Assembly: GCA_002205965.3 (NCBI GenBank)
Contig: NADL03000568.1
Coordinates: 1 to 64,000 of the forward strand
Origin: Kappaphycus alvarezii
Taxonomy: Eukaryota > Rhodophyta > Florideophyceae > Gigartinales > Solieriaceae
Direction of reading: 5' to 3'
Length of the DNA: 64,000 nt
Shown: in pieces, positions 36,442-48,649 of the stretch
How positions within the stretch are numbered: position 1 is the stretch's first letter
Layout of the letters: each line of letters starts with the position of its first letter
The notes under the pieces: generated by a model
What the model was told of the DNA's origin: nothing
Database searches by the model: none
What the model saw: only the letters and a program-made list of their open reading frames with translations
Position numbers and translations under genes: made by a program

Positions 36442-36779
36442 TGATAATATGTCAATATGAGACACGTGTCAGCGCGCGATGCCACTGAAAGTAAGCACTG
36501 TCAGCACCCTCGGTGAAAACCGCAGCTTGCCATGACACGTACTAAAGCTGAGCTGAGCTCGATGCTGGGGGATTTTGGAGTCACAGGAAAAGTGTGGCAG
36601 TAAACTTGACGGTAGTCAACGACTGCAAACCGCAAGTTCGTCGTCCTGGGTCTTTTCCTGCACCAAACCCTCCTTTATTAGCAAAATTTGTTGAGTCTAC
36701 AACTGCAAAACTTACGGTATTCAGGCCGCAAGTGTACGCTGACTCGTAAGTGACGGTGACTAGCGTGGTTCTCACGACA
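36442..36779 (+). repeat. 3' LTR of copia A
   Basis: 338 bases, TGATAATATGTC...ACGACA, followed by the TAAAA duplication at 36,780-36,784. See the 5' LTR for the comparison. Confidence 0.95.
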
Positions 36780-36784
36780 TAAAA

Positions 36785-38340
36785 TCATGCATTTTGCAGC
36801 AGGAATGGGTTTAGTTGACTTGGCATTCAGCTAGAAGATTGCAGAAAGATTATAGGCCGATGAGTTGATAGGAGTGAATTCATGGCACAGGAAGCGAAGA
36901 GTCGAGAAATTCATGAGTAATTCTATACTTCTGATACTCCTACTGAGTAATGAAATGTTTGCAGTAGTTTGTGTGGATAGGACGAGAATGACATTCAGGT
37001 GGAACAAAGGCTACTTGAGATAGAAAGGATGGCGATAAGGTATGGAATAACAGTTCTCATAGTGAGAGGAGAGAGGAAGTTTATCCTGAGATCGGCAAAT
37101 TATTGAAGAATGATTCTCTTGCCGCGGTTGCTGGTGAAACTACCGCAGTTTATAAAGTGCCACTGTCAGCTGAAATTAACGCGACTGAAGCGCCTTCCTT
37201 GATCCCTCGATATATTCAAAGGGTGACGGAGGCGCAGACTCGTTTCTGCGTTGTCTTTTCCTTCTCTCCAAACTCCGTTTGGAATCCCTCGCTAGAAGTA
37301 TCAGACGATGACGTAATTTACCCCATCATTTCGCCCTACTGAAATAGAGAGGGAGCCTACCGGGGCGCTGCGAAAGGAACAATAGAGACGATGCTAGTGG
37401 GTTTCAGAAAGTTGGGGGCAATTGGTGTGTGGAGTGTACCTAGATTCCCACAAGATTCCAGATGAGCCCCCTTTTATAGACAGTACGGCAGCTCTTCTGC
37501 ACAGCTCTCAGAGTTGTGCCAGTTAATTAGAAAGCACTAGAAAGTATAGCTGTAGCTAGAAAGTAGAGCTGTAACTAAATAATAATACTATCTAGAACAT
37601 TCACAAGACGATAACATGGGGCTCTATGTCAAATAAAAACACTGTACAGAAAAAAAATACGTGGCAAGAAAACCGCTACGCAGTTACACACAGCCTCTAA
37701 GTTCTTCCAAAAGTGATGCGCTTTTTCTGTTATACCACTGTGTAATAGAGAATTGGAATATCGACAGCGAACAAGTCTCTACTAGTGTGGTAACAGATAA
37801 ATTGTTACATTTACTGAAATAAAGGAATGTTTAAGTAGTTCCAACGTTGGAAAGTAGATTCATTACTCAAAGGTAGCAAAATTGTAGGCCTTTTATTCTT
37901 GAAAGATGTATTCCATCTATCCTAAAGTTTTCCAGACAGCCCTATTCGACCCAAAAGGGCGTGCCACGATAGTAATGGGGGAAGGGAATTATGCTCTCTA
38001 AAAGGCCACTACAGGACCTGTCATCAGACAGGCTGCATTGGACATTACGGCTGCTGGAGCGTTCCTTTACACCAAAACCCCCCGAACCTTTTCATAAGTG
38101 AGGCCAGCTGTCCCGTTGGAGATTATGCATGATGGATACGAGCTTACAGAAAAGGAGATCAGCACCGAGCATAGACCCCTCTTAAGGACGGGTTAGAGAC
38201 CAGCAATCAGACTTGGAACATCAAATATAATATAGATGCACCTGTGGCATACCAGATGACTTCTTTAAGCATTTCATATGTCTCCATTGCCCTCACTACC
38301 AGAATGCGTGCTGAAAGGGGGTAGATAGGGTAAAATTGGG
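36785..38340. other. no recognisable gene; repeat copies
   Basis: 37,288-37,343 is the second copy of the 28,137 repeat. About 38,031-38,060 (GCTGCATTGGACATTACGGC) matches a string near 3,462. A G-rich word (AGGGGGTAGATAGGGTAAAA) at about 38,313 resembles the family X edge. No protein motif was seen. Confidence 0.45.
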
Positions 38341-38349
38341 TATGCTTTT

Positions 38350-40990
38350 TTATTTTACTGACTTTGTGTAGAACGTGGATGTTGATAACATTTGCGCCGT
38401 GGGGCTCATCACTGTTGCGAGCAGGACAAAAACCTTCAAAAATGTCTCCTTCTCAATCTTATAAGATTTCATAAGCGATAAATGTTGACTTCCTTGTGCT
38501 TCGTGTCGCATAAAATATTTATTCCCAAAGTGGTCCTGCATTCGCTGTAGCTCAACGGGTTTTTGGTCTATGTTCGTGACACAGGACGAATTTGCGGTAA
38601 CATTCGAACCTTCATACAGCCATTTTTCGTCGACCAAGTTCAGTCGTTCCTTTTCACCGTCATACACAGCCGTCTTGATGCAGCGTCTTTACATTTTCAT
38701 TGCAAAGTACCTTGTCGTCTGGCCAGTATACCATCACACGATCCCCAATATTAACTGCAGATGAACTTGGATTTCCATTTGTAACAGAACTTTTGTGCTC
38801 ATCAGAAAAGTCTGCGTCATCATGGGTATGGGTTGAACTTGGAGCTAAAGATAGATCGTCATCGTTTGCTATTTCCACATCATCCCGCTTTGTCTAATGC
38901 TGAATATCATCAATAACGTTATCGACAGCATCAGTTGCTGCTTGAAAAGTGCTTGCAAAAGACTCTCCAGGAAGTGCTATGAGGATGTCTTTGAATGCAG
39001 CACTAGCACTTTTTCCGTCTATCGCGGGTACCAGAAAAGTACGAGCGCTTGGATCAACAGCCAGCACAATATTGGGTTTGGACCATTTTCCTTTCCTTCT
39101 AATCCCTCTATTATAGTAGACCTCAACCGTATCACCAGATTCAACTTGAGGTTCGGTTGTAGATTTGGACTTCAGTATAAGCGCCAGTTTGCACTTTGCT
39201 TGAAGTCTATTGTGTTAATCTATGACATCACTAGGGATTGGAAACATAGATCCATCGGCCAGAGGCTTCGTAAAGCCCTTGGCAAGCTCGAATTATGACA
39301 TCAAATCATTTCCTTATAAATCATCGGAGTTGAAAACAAAACGCAGAGCTTGGAATTACGGAGTCTTTTGAGATTCAGCAGTGCAAAGCTTGAGAAAAAT
39401 GCTGCGTATTGCTTCAAACTTGCTCTCCAGAAGGTTTTCATTGTGTCTGTGTGGAGGTACAAGACGAAGTGATATGTTGCGTTCATCGAGAAACTTACGA
39501 AAAATGTGTTTCTTAAATCCATCATCATCTTGTACGGATCCAGGTAGCCCAAAATGCGATGCCCAGCAGGCTTCAAAGCCAACTAATGCCTGATCCATGG
39601 AGGAGTAACTGACTACGGAACCTCATTTAGGTATAAATGCAATGAAAGAGACGGATAGACTCGAGGTAGAAATGTTCAACACAGGCAACATTGTTGAATT
39701 TACTCGACAAGGATAATATGAATACCTTTCGGTTATGCTGTGGCGTGACAGTAGCGCGACATGAGACAAATTTCTCTATCATCTGCGACACGTAGTACGA
39801 AACAGCTTCACTCCATAGTCTATTAGGTTCCATGAGTAATTTTATGTTAATCATGTTATCTTGTCCACAGACATGCTCCTGCACTTTGTCAACAATGGCT
39901 TTGACTTTGATCCACAGTCATTCTTTTGACAGGTCACTATCAAGAAAAAAGAGAGCGGATTTCATACATGTCTTATTGCAGAAGGAAGACAATGGTAAGT
40001 AGCTCAGGAATACTTTGTTTATCACTCGAAACTGGTCAACCATACCGTCAACGTAAAACTGCAACGCATTGAAATATATATGGGGAATTTTTAATTTTCT
40101 GGTTAAATTCTTCCCAATAATCCATTGGCTAGAGCCGTCCAGAACGAGGTGGTGGATTAACAACTCTCGTCAGTTGTCAGACACAACAGGAATTACAACA
40201 GATCCAATAATTAAACGAGGAGCACTTGGGTGCTCACTGACGCCATACTGCCAGTGTGTGTGTCCATTAACTGACGATGAGACTGACTCCATTTCAACAA
40301 CATCGCCATGCTTGACCTGTTCTGACACTAGACGAAGGTCATTATTGCGCATGGCAGAGTACGGGGCACATTCACCCATGAGTGGTCCGATAGAGTTGTC
40401 AAAAATAGAGTCAAAAGAGCCACCGATTTCGTTAGTCCAACAATTGTTGCTCAAAAAAATGGTCATACTAAAAGAAAAGGCCTTTCTTCTGCCGTCCACA
40501 TAGCTGTTACCAGAGCTCGATGAATAAGCAGTGGGTCTGATGGAATATGTAAACCGCAGCAGTCTCATAGCATTTTACGACGGGCTGTAAGAAGCCATCA
40601 CCTTTATGGCTGCCCTTCCAATGTCCAAACTTGTTACAGGCGTGACAAGGAAGACGCTTCAACGCGGTATTTGAAGTACGACGAAATCCAGTGCTGCGAT
40701 CACGTTTGGAGCTATTCATAGTACCTACTGCGATAGCTTTTAGCGGCACATGGGTAGTGGTATTCGATGCCTTCTCACACTTTTTCACTACAGGAGGCAG
40801 TTGCTTGTACGTCACCGCTTTGAGGTAGTCATCATTGGACGATTGCTCAGAGAACATCGTCCCATTGGGGCAGCAGCGGCTAGTGCGGAGATTTTTTGGG
40901 CGTGTATGATACCGGAAAAGCTCAGAAGCATCAAGGCGGTGATGCACTGCGGCACTCTGGTAGTACTCGACAATGAGTTGATTTTCGTAA
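38350..40990 (-). pseudogene. copia-type element E: nucleocapsid, protease, integrase
   Basis: Minus strand, 5' to 3'. A zinc knuckle CHACNKFGHWKGSH is followed at 40,480-39,920 by a retropepsin-like region (GPLMGECAPYSAM; HWQYGVSEHPSAPRLIIGSV; LVLDGSSQWIIGKNLTR). An integrase follows at 39,884-39,301 (VTPQHNRKVF, FNNVACVEHFYLESIRLF, ALVGFEACWASHFGLPGSV, PHRHNENLLESKFEAI). Then comes a Tudor/chromo-like segment (GDRVMVYWPDDKVL...YDGEKERLNLVDEKWLYEG), and the RT entry (HFGNKYFMRHEAQG) ends at about 38,350. The RT palm and RNase H are absent. Integrase before RT is the copia order. The pieces lie in several frames with stops between them. Confidence 0.7.
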
Positions 40991-41405
40991 CAAAAGCAGA
41001 AAAGCGAGGTTCAACATTCTTCAATTACTCACCTTTAGAGCGGCTAGGATGTAAAAGTGAGGTAAATCCATCAAAAGCTTCACTGATAACGGATAAAAAG
41101 TCACACTGAGTCATAGCGTGAATAATCAATTTGACACCATTGTCGCTCTTCAAATGCTCGTTTTCCTGGTCTGGATTGAGGTCTGAAACCTGACCGTAGA
41201 GATGTGACTTACGCACAAGAGCTTGCGTTGGAGAGTAAAGCTTATTAAAGCTCGTGTCAGGAAGAGAATCATGGTATTCCTTCCAGTCATAGAGGAAGTT
41301 TTTATACCTTTCTTGATTTCCTTTGCCCTCGTTCCATTGTGGACCTCTAGAGTACCAGGCAAACTGCGGCGGGTTGGTAGCGAAAGAGGTGGGACTGGCT
41401 CATAA
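40991..41405 (-). pseudogene. copia-type element E gag
   Basis: The frames 41,362-41,150 and 41,216-41,025, and the following part to 40,812, read GTRAKEIKKGIKTSS, TQCDFLSVISEAFDGFTSLL, PRFSAFVTKINSLSSTTRVP, then CITALMLLSFSG and ISALAAAAPMG. Together they form the helical gag domain that precedes the knuckle. A TTTATGAGCCAGTCCC at the upstream end (minus strand) resembles the half-tRNA-iMet primer site of copia elements, so gag begins directly inside the 5' LTR. Frame changes make it a pseudogene. Confidence 0.6.
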
Positions 41406-41409
41406 ATAA

Positions 41410-41740
41410 CAATAACTGAGATACAAGAGAGAGAGACTTCTAAGAACTGAGATTAGATACTTCTGGTCAATAAAACTCAGGCGCAAGTTGCTGCCAGCAA
41501 TTTACATTGATCGAGATACAGTTGTCTTATATAGTCCTTAGGGCAGGCGAAAGAGAGAATTGTAGACACTACAAACTATACATGAAATAAGAAATGCTAG
41601 AACGACCGTCAATGAATATGATTCGAAAGATGATACGACCATTCAATTGGACTGACTCAAAACTTCCGAATGAGTAAATCATCATCAGTAGTGGTACCAT
41701 CGCAACGGTCTTAAAACTTGTCTTATCAATGACTCAATTT
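41410..41740 (-). repeat. probable 5' LTR remains of element E
   Basis: Read on the minus strand, GGACTATATAAGACAAC (TATA-like) at about 41,535 precedes the primer-site-like motif at about 41,405. The matching 3' LTR was not found, so the boundary is a guess. Confidence 0.35.
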
Positions 41741-43676
41741 TTTATAAAATTTGAACATCAGCAGACAAACCATCCGCGCCCAAGTTTAGCGACAAGGACG
41801 GAAAGTCTTTCATTCGTGGAAATTACGATTATAGAAGCAATAACTAGAACTAAGAATTGCATCGAAATAGTATACGGTACTGAAGAGGAACCGAGTGAAG
41901 GAAGTGACAATGAAGAATAATTGCTAGCTTTATATAAAAAACTTTAACTCCAAGCTCTCGCAATACTCATAATTGTACTCAGAGACAAGCCACTCAAGTT
42001 CTTGCAAAAATGCTCCAAAGATATACATGAAATGTGGACAAGGAACTCAACTCGTTACGCAGGTAAAACCACTAGAAACAAGCAAAAATTTTCAATGAAG
42101 TGTTCAGGAAATCTCTTAGCTCTGGTGAAAACATGTCATATGCCATAGGAGAACTTGAAACGTGCTTCACCAAGCTGAGTAACGCAGGAATGCAGTTAAC
42201 TGAATTGATACAGTTTTCAATTTTACTGGCTTCAATCGAAGAATGCCCTGATTATGAATCCACGAAAGCAGCCATCCGAACCATAGCTAAAGATAGGAAA
42301 ACATTGGACGTAGTTAGTACCAGAGTCATTGACGAGTACAGAGAGAAACATCAAGCACCAGCTACATACAAAGACGACGTTATGGCTGACCTTTCAAAGA
42401 GAAAAACATTGGTATGTCATTTCTGCTATAAGGAAGAATATAAAGCCAATGGCTGTTTCTGTATTCCAGATTCCAAGAACTACAAAGACAATCAGAGATA
42501 CAAGAGAGACAATTCCGCTAAAAGTGTCAGGAATAATCCTGTTCTGGCACATAAAAGAGCACCACAGTGAACAACAATCATGTTTTAACAACAAGAATAG
42601 AAATTGAACCTAAACAGTGCACGTTTAGGGCAGATAGCTAAGCAACACACCACATATGTTATAACAAGAGGATGTTCTTCGGCATATGGATTACTTAAAG
42701 TCGAGAAATTGTAATTCGAGACTCTAGCACAGTGCAGTGTAACACGACTGAAACGGTTGACCTTATGTTAAAGAACGACCGCAATAGGGATGATAACTGA
42801 ACTACGCTAACCAATGTACTATCCGTACCTAAACCAGGCCTCAACCTACTCTTCGTACCAAGTTTGGACAGGAGAAATATTCATGTGAACATGGGAAATA
42901 GAAAATGCTCCATATACAACGATAAGTAGAATAAAGTGCTTGGAATAGCACGAAAGAAACCAGAAGAACTATATTGTAAAGACGCAGAGCTTATCAACTG
43001 GAATGCACAAGTTCGCGCTAACTCTACTCAGTTAAAGAAAAATGAGACGGATAACATCTTGGGCATAAAACATGAAATAAAAGTCTTTTCCCAAGTAACA
43101 ACAGATAAAATAGATACTTGGCATCAAAGTATCGTACATATCCTCCAAAAAACGCATTTCAGGAAATTCTAAAAAGAATGCAAGATTATGGAATCGAAAA
43201 GGATACTAAACTGCAAGAAAATCTATTACAACATTTGGGTTAAGGAAAATAATTTTAGAGCACCACACAAGCACAGCCTAACTAAAACCAAAAAATCAGC
43301 AGGAGCCATTATATTCTCGGATATATGTAGACCAGTTCAATACGAGAGTAAAAAAAAAGCTAAATTCGTCCTCTTCTTTGTTGATGGTGCCAGTCGATAC
43401 TCATGGGCCTATTTGCTGCGTCAAAAGAACGAAAGAGTCAATATGATGAAATCATTTCTACAACTCATTAAACAGCAGTATAAGAAGAGCACTAAGAGAA
43501 TGCACACTTAAAACGGTACAAAATTTGTTAAACGGAAGAATTGAGGCATTTTTTCGACAAGAGGGCACCATGCACTCAATTACGGCACCATACAATCCTT
43601 AGTCGAATAGATTGGTCGAAATAATGAACATGAGACTAATAGAAAACATCCAGGCAATGCTTCTCCAGGAAAATTT
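41740..43676 (+). pseudogene. copia C gag and integrase, left part
   Basis: The gag head remnant NCIEIVYGTEEEP is at about 41,855. Gag at 42,100-42,570 includes the helix region (ELETCFTKLSNAGMQLTEL; VVSTRVIDEYREK) and a knuckle CHFCYKEEYKANGC in which the histidine has become tyrosine. The integrase core lies at 43,290-43,676: IIFSDICRPVQ, KKAKFVLFFVDGASRYSWAY, KQQYKKSTKRMHT, then a stop and further remains to LIENIQAMLLQENFD. There the sequence is interrupted by copia F, and the frame resumes at 47,472. Stops occur throughout. No LTR was identified. Confidence 0.75.
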
Positions 43677-43930
43677 TGATAGAATAACAGAAATTATTTA
43701 AGAAGAATAACAGAAAAGTCTGAAGTCGGGTTTTGTTTCTAATGATGAAGTGATGATTGTGTTTGATATGTTCTAACTACACGACAGGACCCTTTACTTA
43801 TATAGAATCCCAAATGTTAGCATGGATGCTTCCATTGGAGTGCTCACATCTTCGGGATTTTGAATATTAAAATTCTAAACAATATTCCTCGTATAGCCAG
43901 ATTGAGATAAAAAGGCTCAATTACTATACT
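43677..43930 (-). repeat. 3' LTR of copia F (left copy)
   Basis: Starts TGATAGAATAACAGAAATTA and matches 47,204-47,350 best in its first 140 bases (AGAAGAATAACAGA, GATGATTGTGT, ACAGGACCC..ACTTATA). The remainder is strongly diverged, so the right limit is approximate. Confidence 0.7.
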
Positions 43931-44250
43931 TTTCAGTTTATACTTTGAGGAAATAGCTTGCGGGTCCCAAGTCATTCATTTTAAAAATAGGCTTGAGTTT
44001 CCCCTTGACATCTTCGAGTAAGCATGATGACCTACAGATTACGAGTATATCATCAGCATAGGCTATGATGATTAATGGCTCGCGAGTTTCAACATATTTG
44101 TATGTACTTTCCCTGTAAGGTACCGGCTTGAATCCGATTTGATTGTTTTTTCCTTAAAGTTATGTTACCAGATACGAAGCGCTTATTTTAAACCTAATAT
44201 GCTTTTGTTTGACTTTAATACATGATTTTGGGTTGGAGGTCCTCAAAACT

Positions 44251-44640
44251 TCATGGTAATGACATAAAGATGTCTTTATTTAAAACTCCGTACAAAAAGG
44301 CTCGGGTAACGTCCATGTGATGAATATGGGCATTTTGACCACCATCAATAGTCAATGTGGGGCGTATGGTAGTAAAGTCGACAATCGGTGAGTATATTTC
44401 ATTTAGTTCATTCTGAAGACATCCGAGTGCTACGAGACGTTCCTTATACTTCGCAATGGTTCGATCTGGATTTTTTTTGACACGTAGTATAAATTTCGAG
44501 AAAATAATTTTGGCTCCCAATTGATTTGGAACAGGATCCCAGGTTCCCTTTCACTTAGTTCTTCAAGTTCTGCTTGAATAGCCAAGATCCATTTGTTATG
44601 CTCTCCAGAAGCGAGAGCATCTTTCCAAGTAGGTTTCATA
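44251..44640 (-). pseudogene. copia F reverse transcriptase, N-terminal part
   Basis: 44,639-44,520 reads KPTWKDALASGEHNKWILAI, with QAELEELSE after it, the RT entry helix. After a frame change, 44,520-44,251 reads RTIAKYKERLVALGC, then YSPIVDFTTIRPTLTI and HIHHMDVTRAFLYGVL, carrying the first catalytic aspartate in MDVTRAFL. The Y-x-DD block downstream is only faintly readable and RNase H is missing. The enzyme would be inactive. Confidence 0.8.
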
Positions 44641-45429
44641 TGTGTTGGGTGACTTCATTTTTCTGACCACACTGGTAGCACCAAGAGAGTTCCTTTTGTT
44701 ACGGAGATCTTCAATTTGAGCGCCTCTGCGAACGCTTTGTGCCTTTGGCTTTTTTCTTGAATAAGAGGTATATGTTTAAGAATATTTGTCTCAGTTATTG
44801 GCGGCGTGTGATGTTCGTGTTGCTATCTTGTATATTCAGGTTCAGCATCTTTTCTTTTTTCACTGCACCTGCTTGTAATTCATCATAGTCACTCTCAATG
44901 ACTTCTATAGATATTTGTGTGTCTTCGTCAATATTATCCCTTGCTGACTCTATATTTTGAGGATATTCAGGAAACAAATTTTTATTAAAGAAAAAATTTC
45001 AGCTAAAGACAACTTTCTTCTACTAGTGACAACTTGCTTTTTTCTGGATCAGAACAGGTATACATTTTTTCAGCTGCAATGTTCCTCATTAAGATTATAG
45101 CTGAAGCACGTTGTTCCGATTTGTATTTGTTTGGTATGACGTTGGTGATATAGGCTTCACATGCAAAGGTTTTCATGTTTCTAATATTTGGTACGTGTCC
45201 ATTGAGTACTTGAAATAGCGTCTTTCGGTTTAGCTCACCCCTCGGTTCGACCTCATGTATATAAACTTCTTGCTTCAGGGCTTCTGCCCAGAATGTGTCC
45301 GTTAATTTTGCTCAGTAGAGCGTAGGACGAACGCTTTCCAATCGTTTGCGATTGAGACGTTCGGGTATTTCATTGGATTGCTGACTATAGGGGTCTGTAA
45401 ACTTATTTGTAATGCTGTGGTAGCCACAC

Positions 45430-47112
45430 AATTTAGATGACCTTTTTTTCTCCACCGTTTTCAGTATGGAGTTGCTTGATGATTACATTGCGTTGAGTTT
45501 TGAGGTGGTAATAAAATATTTCAAGAGTGGCAAAGACATCGCTCTTCTTCCTAAGCAAGTATGCCCAGACATAGTTAGACGCTGAGTCGATGAAGGTGAT
45601 AAAAATTATACTTTTATTCCATGATGGATGAGTTAAAGGTCCACATATAGCAGAGAAAATTGTATCTCTCACCGAGTCAGAAAAACTTAGTAGTTTCCCC
45701 TTCTGACTGCTTCTGATCTGCTTCCCTTCGGCGCATGCCTTGCATTGAAATGTATCAGGCTTTGATTTAAGATTGAACTATTTTAAATTTCCGTTTGCCT
45801 CCATTTCTGAAACTGTCTTCTTACTAATATTTCCAAGTATTGTGTGCCAAAAACTTGACTTATAGGCCTGATAATTTGATTTAGGTCCAATCCACCGTAT
45901 ATTCAACATAAATAGCCCATTTTTATGTATTGAGGCCTTTCCTAATGGTCTTTAAGCCCTGCCGTCGAAAAACTCACAGGTTCCTTTCTTGAGCAATATC
46001 ATTACGTCGTTTGTTTCCAGTTCACTTGCTGAGATTAGGTTTATGCCTACGTTTGGTACGTAGAACAAGTTTTTCTAACGATCCATGTTCTTTTCTCATA
46101 TTTTTCATTTGATATGATCGCATCTATAGTGCTGATTAGCCTGCTATGCAAGTTGCTGTTTTCTCCTAGTGACACTTGATTGTTGATTGCTATGTGGTAC
46201 AAGGGAGCGAAATAGTTCCTCATTATGCCACATGTAGTGCGTTGAACCACTGTACACGATTAACTGAACCCTCCCTGTGCGGTTACTGGCTATTTTATTA
46301 GTCCATCTTGCTTTGGCGATAAAACTTCTAAGTTTTGGATTATTTTGGTAGTTTCCCTGACGTCTTTTGTAGTGCTTCACTTGACTCCTTTGTTTGTTCC
46401 TGTGGCCAAACTTTTGGTTGCTGATGAAACCATAGTTTCTATTGAAAAGACCACCATTTCCATGGCTTTAATGGGCTTTTTTTTGTTGATTACCGTATCC
46501 GCGTTGGATAACAAATGCTGGAGTTTCTCCGGTTTTCGACACGAATCCTTCGATCTTCTCTTTATATTCATCAATTTAACGTGTATTGACTAAAATCCAA
46601 GTAGCGTCGGACTCTTAAAAGGATCTGATGGTAGCAACAGTGGCTTGAAACTTATCACATTCCTTAATAGCTGTCAGGATAATTGCCACTTGCAATAACT
46701 CATTTAATTGCTTTTGATTTCCATCGTCATCCGGTTCGCTAGTATATTCTAACTTGGCGAAGTATGTCTCTATGTATCCAACAAAGTCACTCAAATCATC
46801 TCTAGGATTTTATGTTTTGTAAAAGACTTCATTGAATATACTAAGCTTCTATTTTACATACTTAGCTCCGTAGCGAGCTTCCAGCTAGTCCCGCATTATT
46901 TTAGGATGTTTGGAATGCTTCTGCACTAACTTCAGAGGTATCTCTCCAAGAGAAAAAATGATGAGAGCAGATGCTTTATTGCGCCCTTTATCCCAATTTT
47001 GTTGTAATTCTATAGCATTTTCTTTATCATTGGTAGGTCTCGTTTCAGTTCCACTCACAATTAACACACAATTCTTTTTTTCTGGTACCGCTTTGACTCT
47101 CAGTTTCCACAA
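45430..47112 (-). pseudogene. copia F gag, protease and integrase
   Basis: 47,112-46,600 contains gag: MWKLRVKAV at the head, ELQQNWDKGRNKASALIIFS, LEARYGAKYV, and LSDFVGYIETYFAKLEYTSE. 46,380-46,200 holds the protease motif VYSGSTHYMWHNEEL, where the catalytic D of DSGSTxHM is tyrosine. KNLFYVPNVGINLISASEL at about 46,060 is the protease-to-integrase linker. The zinc-binding region with FQCKACAEGKQIRS lies at about 45,745. The integrase core is at 45,672-45,433: IFSAICGPL, then IIFITFIDSASNYVWAYLL and IIKQLHTENGGEKK. All are broken by stops and frame changes. Confidence 0.8.
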
Positions 47113-47203
47113 ATGAAAACTGTCAGTAGTTTTTCCATGAAATTTAGTTTATATAATCCTTTCTTCCTTGTCATCTATCTTGTGAATAAAGCGGTGCTAC
47201 CAC

Positions 47204-47467
47204 TTATAGAATAACAGAAATGATTTAAGAAGGATAACAGAGAAGTATTTGTTTACTGAGGTGGGAGTTTTGTTCCTGATAGTGATGTGATGATTGTGTA
47301 GGGCATGCTCGAAATAGGCGACAGAACCCGGTACTTATAGAGAATCTAAACAGTTTCAATTGATTGCATTTGCGCATGTATTAATTGATTACAATAAAAA
47401 CTGTTTAAACAATTACGTGCCATTGTAAAATGTATGAATCATGAATCTGTCTTGATAAATGGAACCA
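47204..47467 (-). repeat. 5' LTR of copia F (right copy)
   Basis: The left edge TTATAGAATAACAGAAATGA matches the left LTR start, and a TATA-like CTCTATAAGTACC (minus strand) is at about 47,335. AGTGGTAGCACCGC directly inside may be a primer site. The right edge is placed at CCA before ATTTGA, by analogy with TG...CA ends. Confidence 0.65.
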
Positions 47468-47471
47468 ATTT

Positions 47472-48590
47472 GATCAAATAAGATTCTTAACGATTTATAG
47501 TGACTCAAAAAAATTAAGCCAGAATTTCTGGGGGCAGTCCTTGCGCCATGATTTGTTCATTTACATCGCTTACCCACAGAGCTTATTAATTAGAGCGTCA
47601 CTTCATGAGCCACTGCACGGCAAGATGCCAAACCTGAGCAAATTCAGGACATTGAGATGCCAGGAATATGTCCATTTGCCTTCAAAGAAACAAAAGAAGC
47701 TTGATCCAAAAGCTATACCTATGATATTGACTAGTTCAGAAAATGGCACTGTGATTCGGATACCCAAACCCAAAAGAAGGAAGCTATTCCGCACAAGACA
47801 TTTAAAGTGTGACGAAAGTGTGTTACCTGGACACCCCGCATTAGGTGGTGGAAATAATGTCCCAATTACGAATACACGTTCTGAATCGCAAGAAATGCAA
47901 AAAGGAACCAGCGAAAACTAAAACGAGGAAATAGATGATACCAATTCTGAATATTATGATGATAACACTAAAAATAGAAAATATGATCTCACAATCAAGG
48001 CGCCAAGCACTGAGAAGATTGAACAAATCCTCACTTACCATCCCGCGCCTTTACGTAGAGGTAGGATGACTCGTAATAGAGCTTCTTCACTGAACCAAGC
48101 ATCTGCAAATGATCCGTCGAGATCAAATACCGATGAACCGACTCTTAAAAAAGCTGAGGATACCCAACAAAAGGCTGAATGGAAAAATGCGAACCAAAAA
48201 GAATTGAAAAAATTACACAGCCGCGGAACATAGGAGCTTGTACCAAGACCATTGGGGGAGAATGGTCAACCATGCAAGCTAGCTGTCAAGTTCAAGCTAA
48301 ATACGGACAATAGAATCGATAAGTACGAACCCAGGCTGATTGATCTCGGATGTAGACAAACTAAGTTTTATTACGACAAAACATTCTCCCGGGTGATTGA
48401 CTTCACAACCATCCGCTTCGCCCTGGGTGTCGTTGCATTTGAAGGAGCGATGGTACATAATTTCGATGCCGCAAGCGCTTTCCTATATGGCACATTAGGG
48501 GAACGTATCTATATGTATCAGCCGAGAGGCTTTGAGAATCCTGACATGGCAAATCATGTATGCTGTCCTATTAAGAACAAATAAAGTTAC
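47472..48590 (+). pseudogene. copia C, right part: integrase tail and RT entry
   Basis: The frame interrupted at 43,676 resumes here as RFLTIYSDSKKLSQNFWGQS, then SLHEPLHGKMPNLSKF, YVHLPSKKQKKLDPKAIPMI and TRHLKCDESVLPG: the integrase C-terminal part. 48,252-48,584 is the RT entry: AVKFKLNTDNRIDKYEPRL, FSRVIDFTTIRFAL, HNFDAASAFLYGTL with the first catalytic aspartate, and MYQPRGFENP. The sequence then breaks off; the rest of RT and RNase H are absent or unreadable. Confidence 0.8.
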
Positions 48591-48649
48591 AAACTGACAG
48601 ATGTTTTTCTTTTGGACAGAAATTCATACACCTCGTCAAGATAGGGAAT

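Larger units (their letters stand above)
29480..36779 (+). mobile_element. copia A, complete Ty1/copia-type LTR retrotransposon (decayed)
   Basis: The element is 7.3 kb and is bounded by equal-length LTRs and a TAAAA target duplication. The internal order is gag, protease, integrase, RT, RNase H. A further 1.4 kb before the 3' LTR is occupied by an antisense open frame. Coding parts carry many stops and frame changes. With LTRs about 10% diverged, insertion is clearly older than that of copia B. The relic A2 at 48.65-56.3 kb belongs to the same family by its RT and RNase H. Confidence 0.9.
43677..47467 (-). mobile_element. copia F, minus-strand Ty1/copia relic inserted in copia C
   Basis: Flanked by diverged LTRs. 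ATTTGA-like sequence occurs at both junctions (43,673 and 47,468). The interior holds gag, protease, integrase and the RT entry on the minus strand. Everything after the RT palm entry is reduced or unreadable. Its insertion splits copia C integrase, whose frame continues on the other side. Confidence 0.8.
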
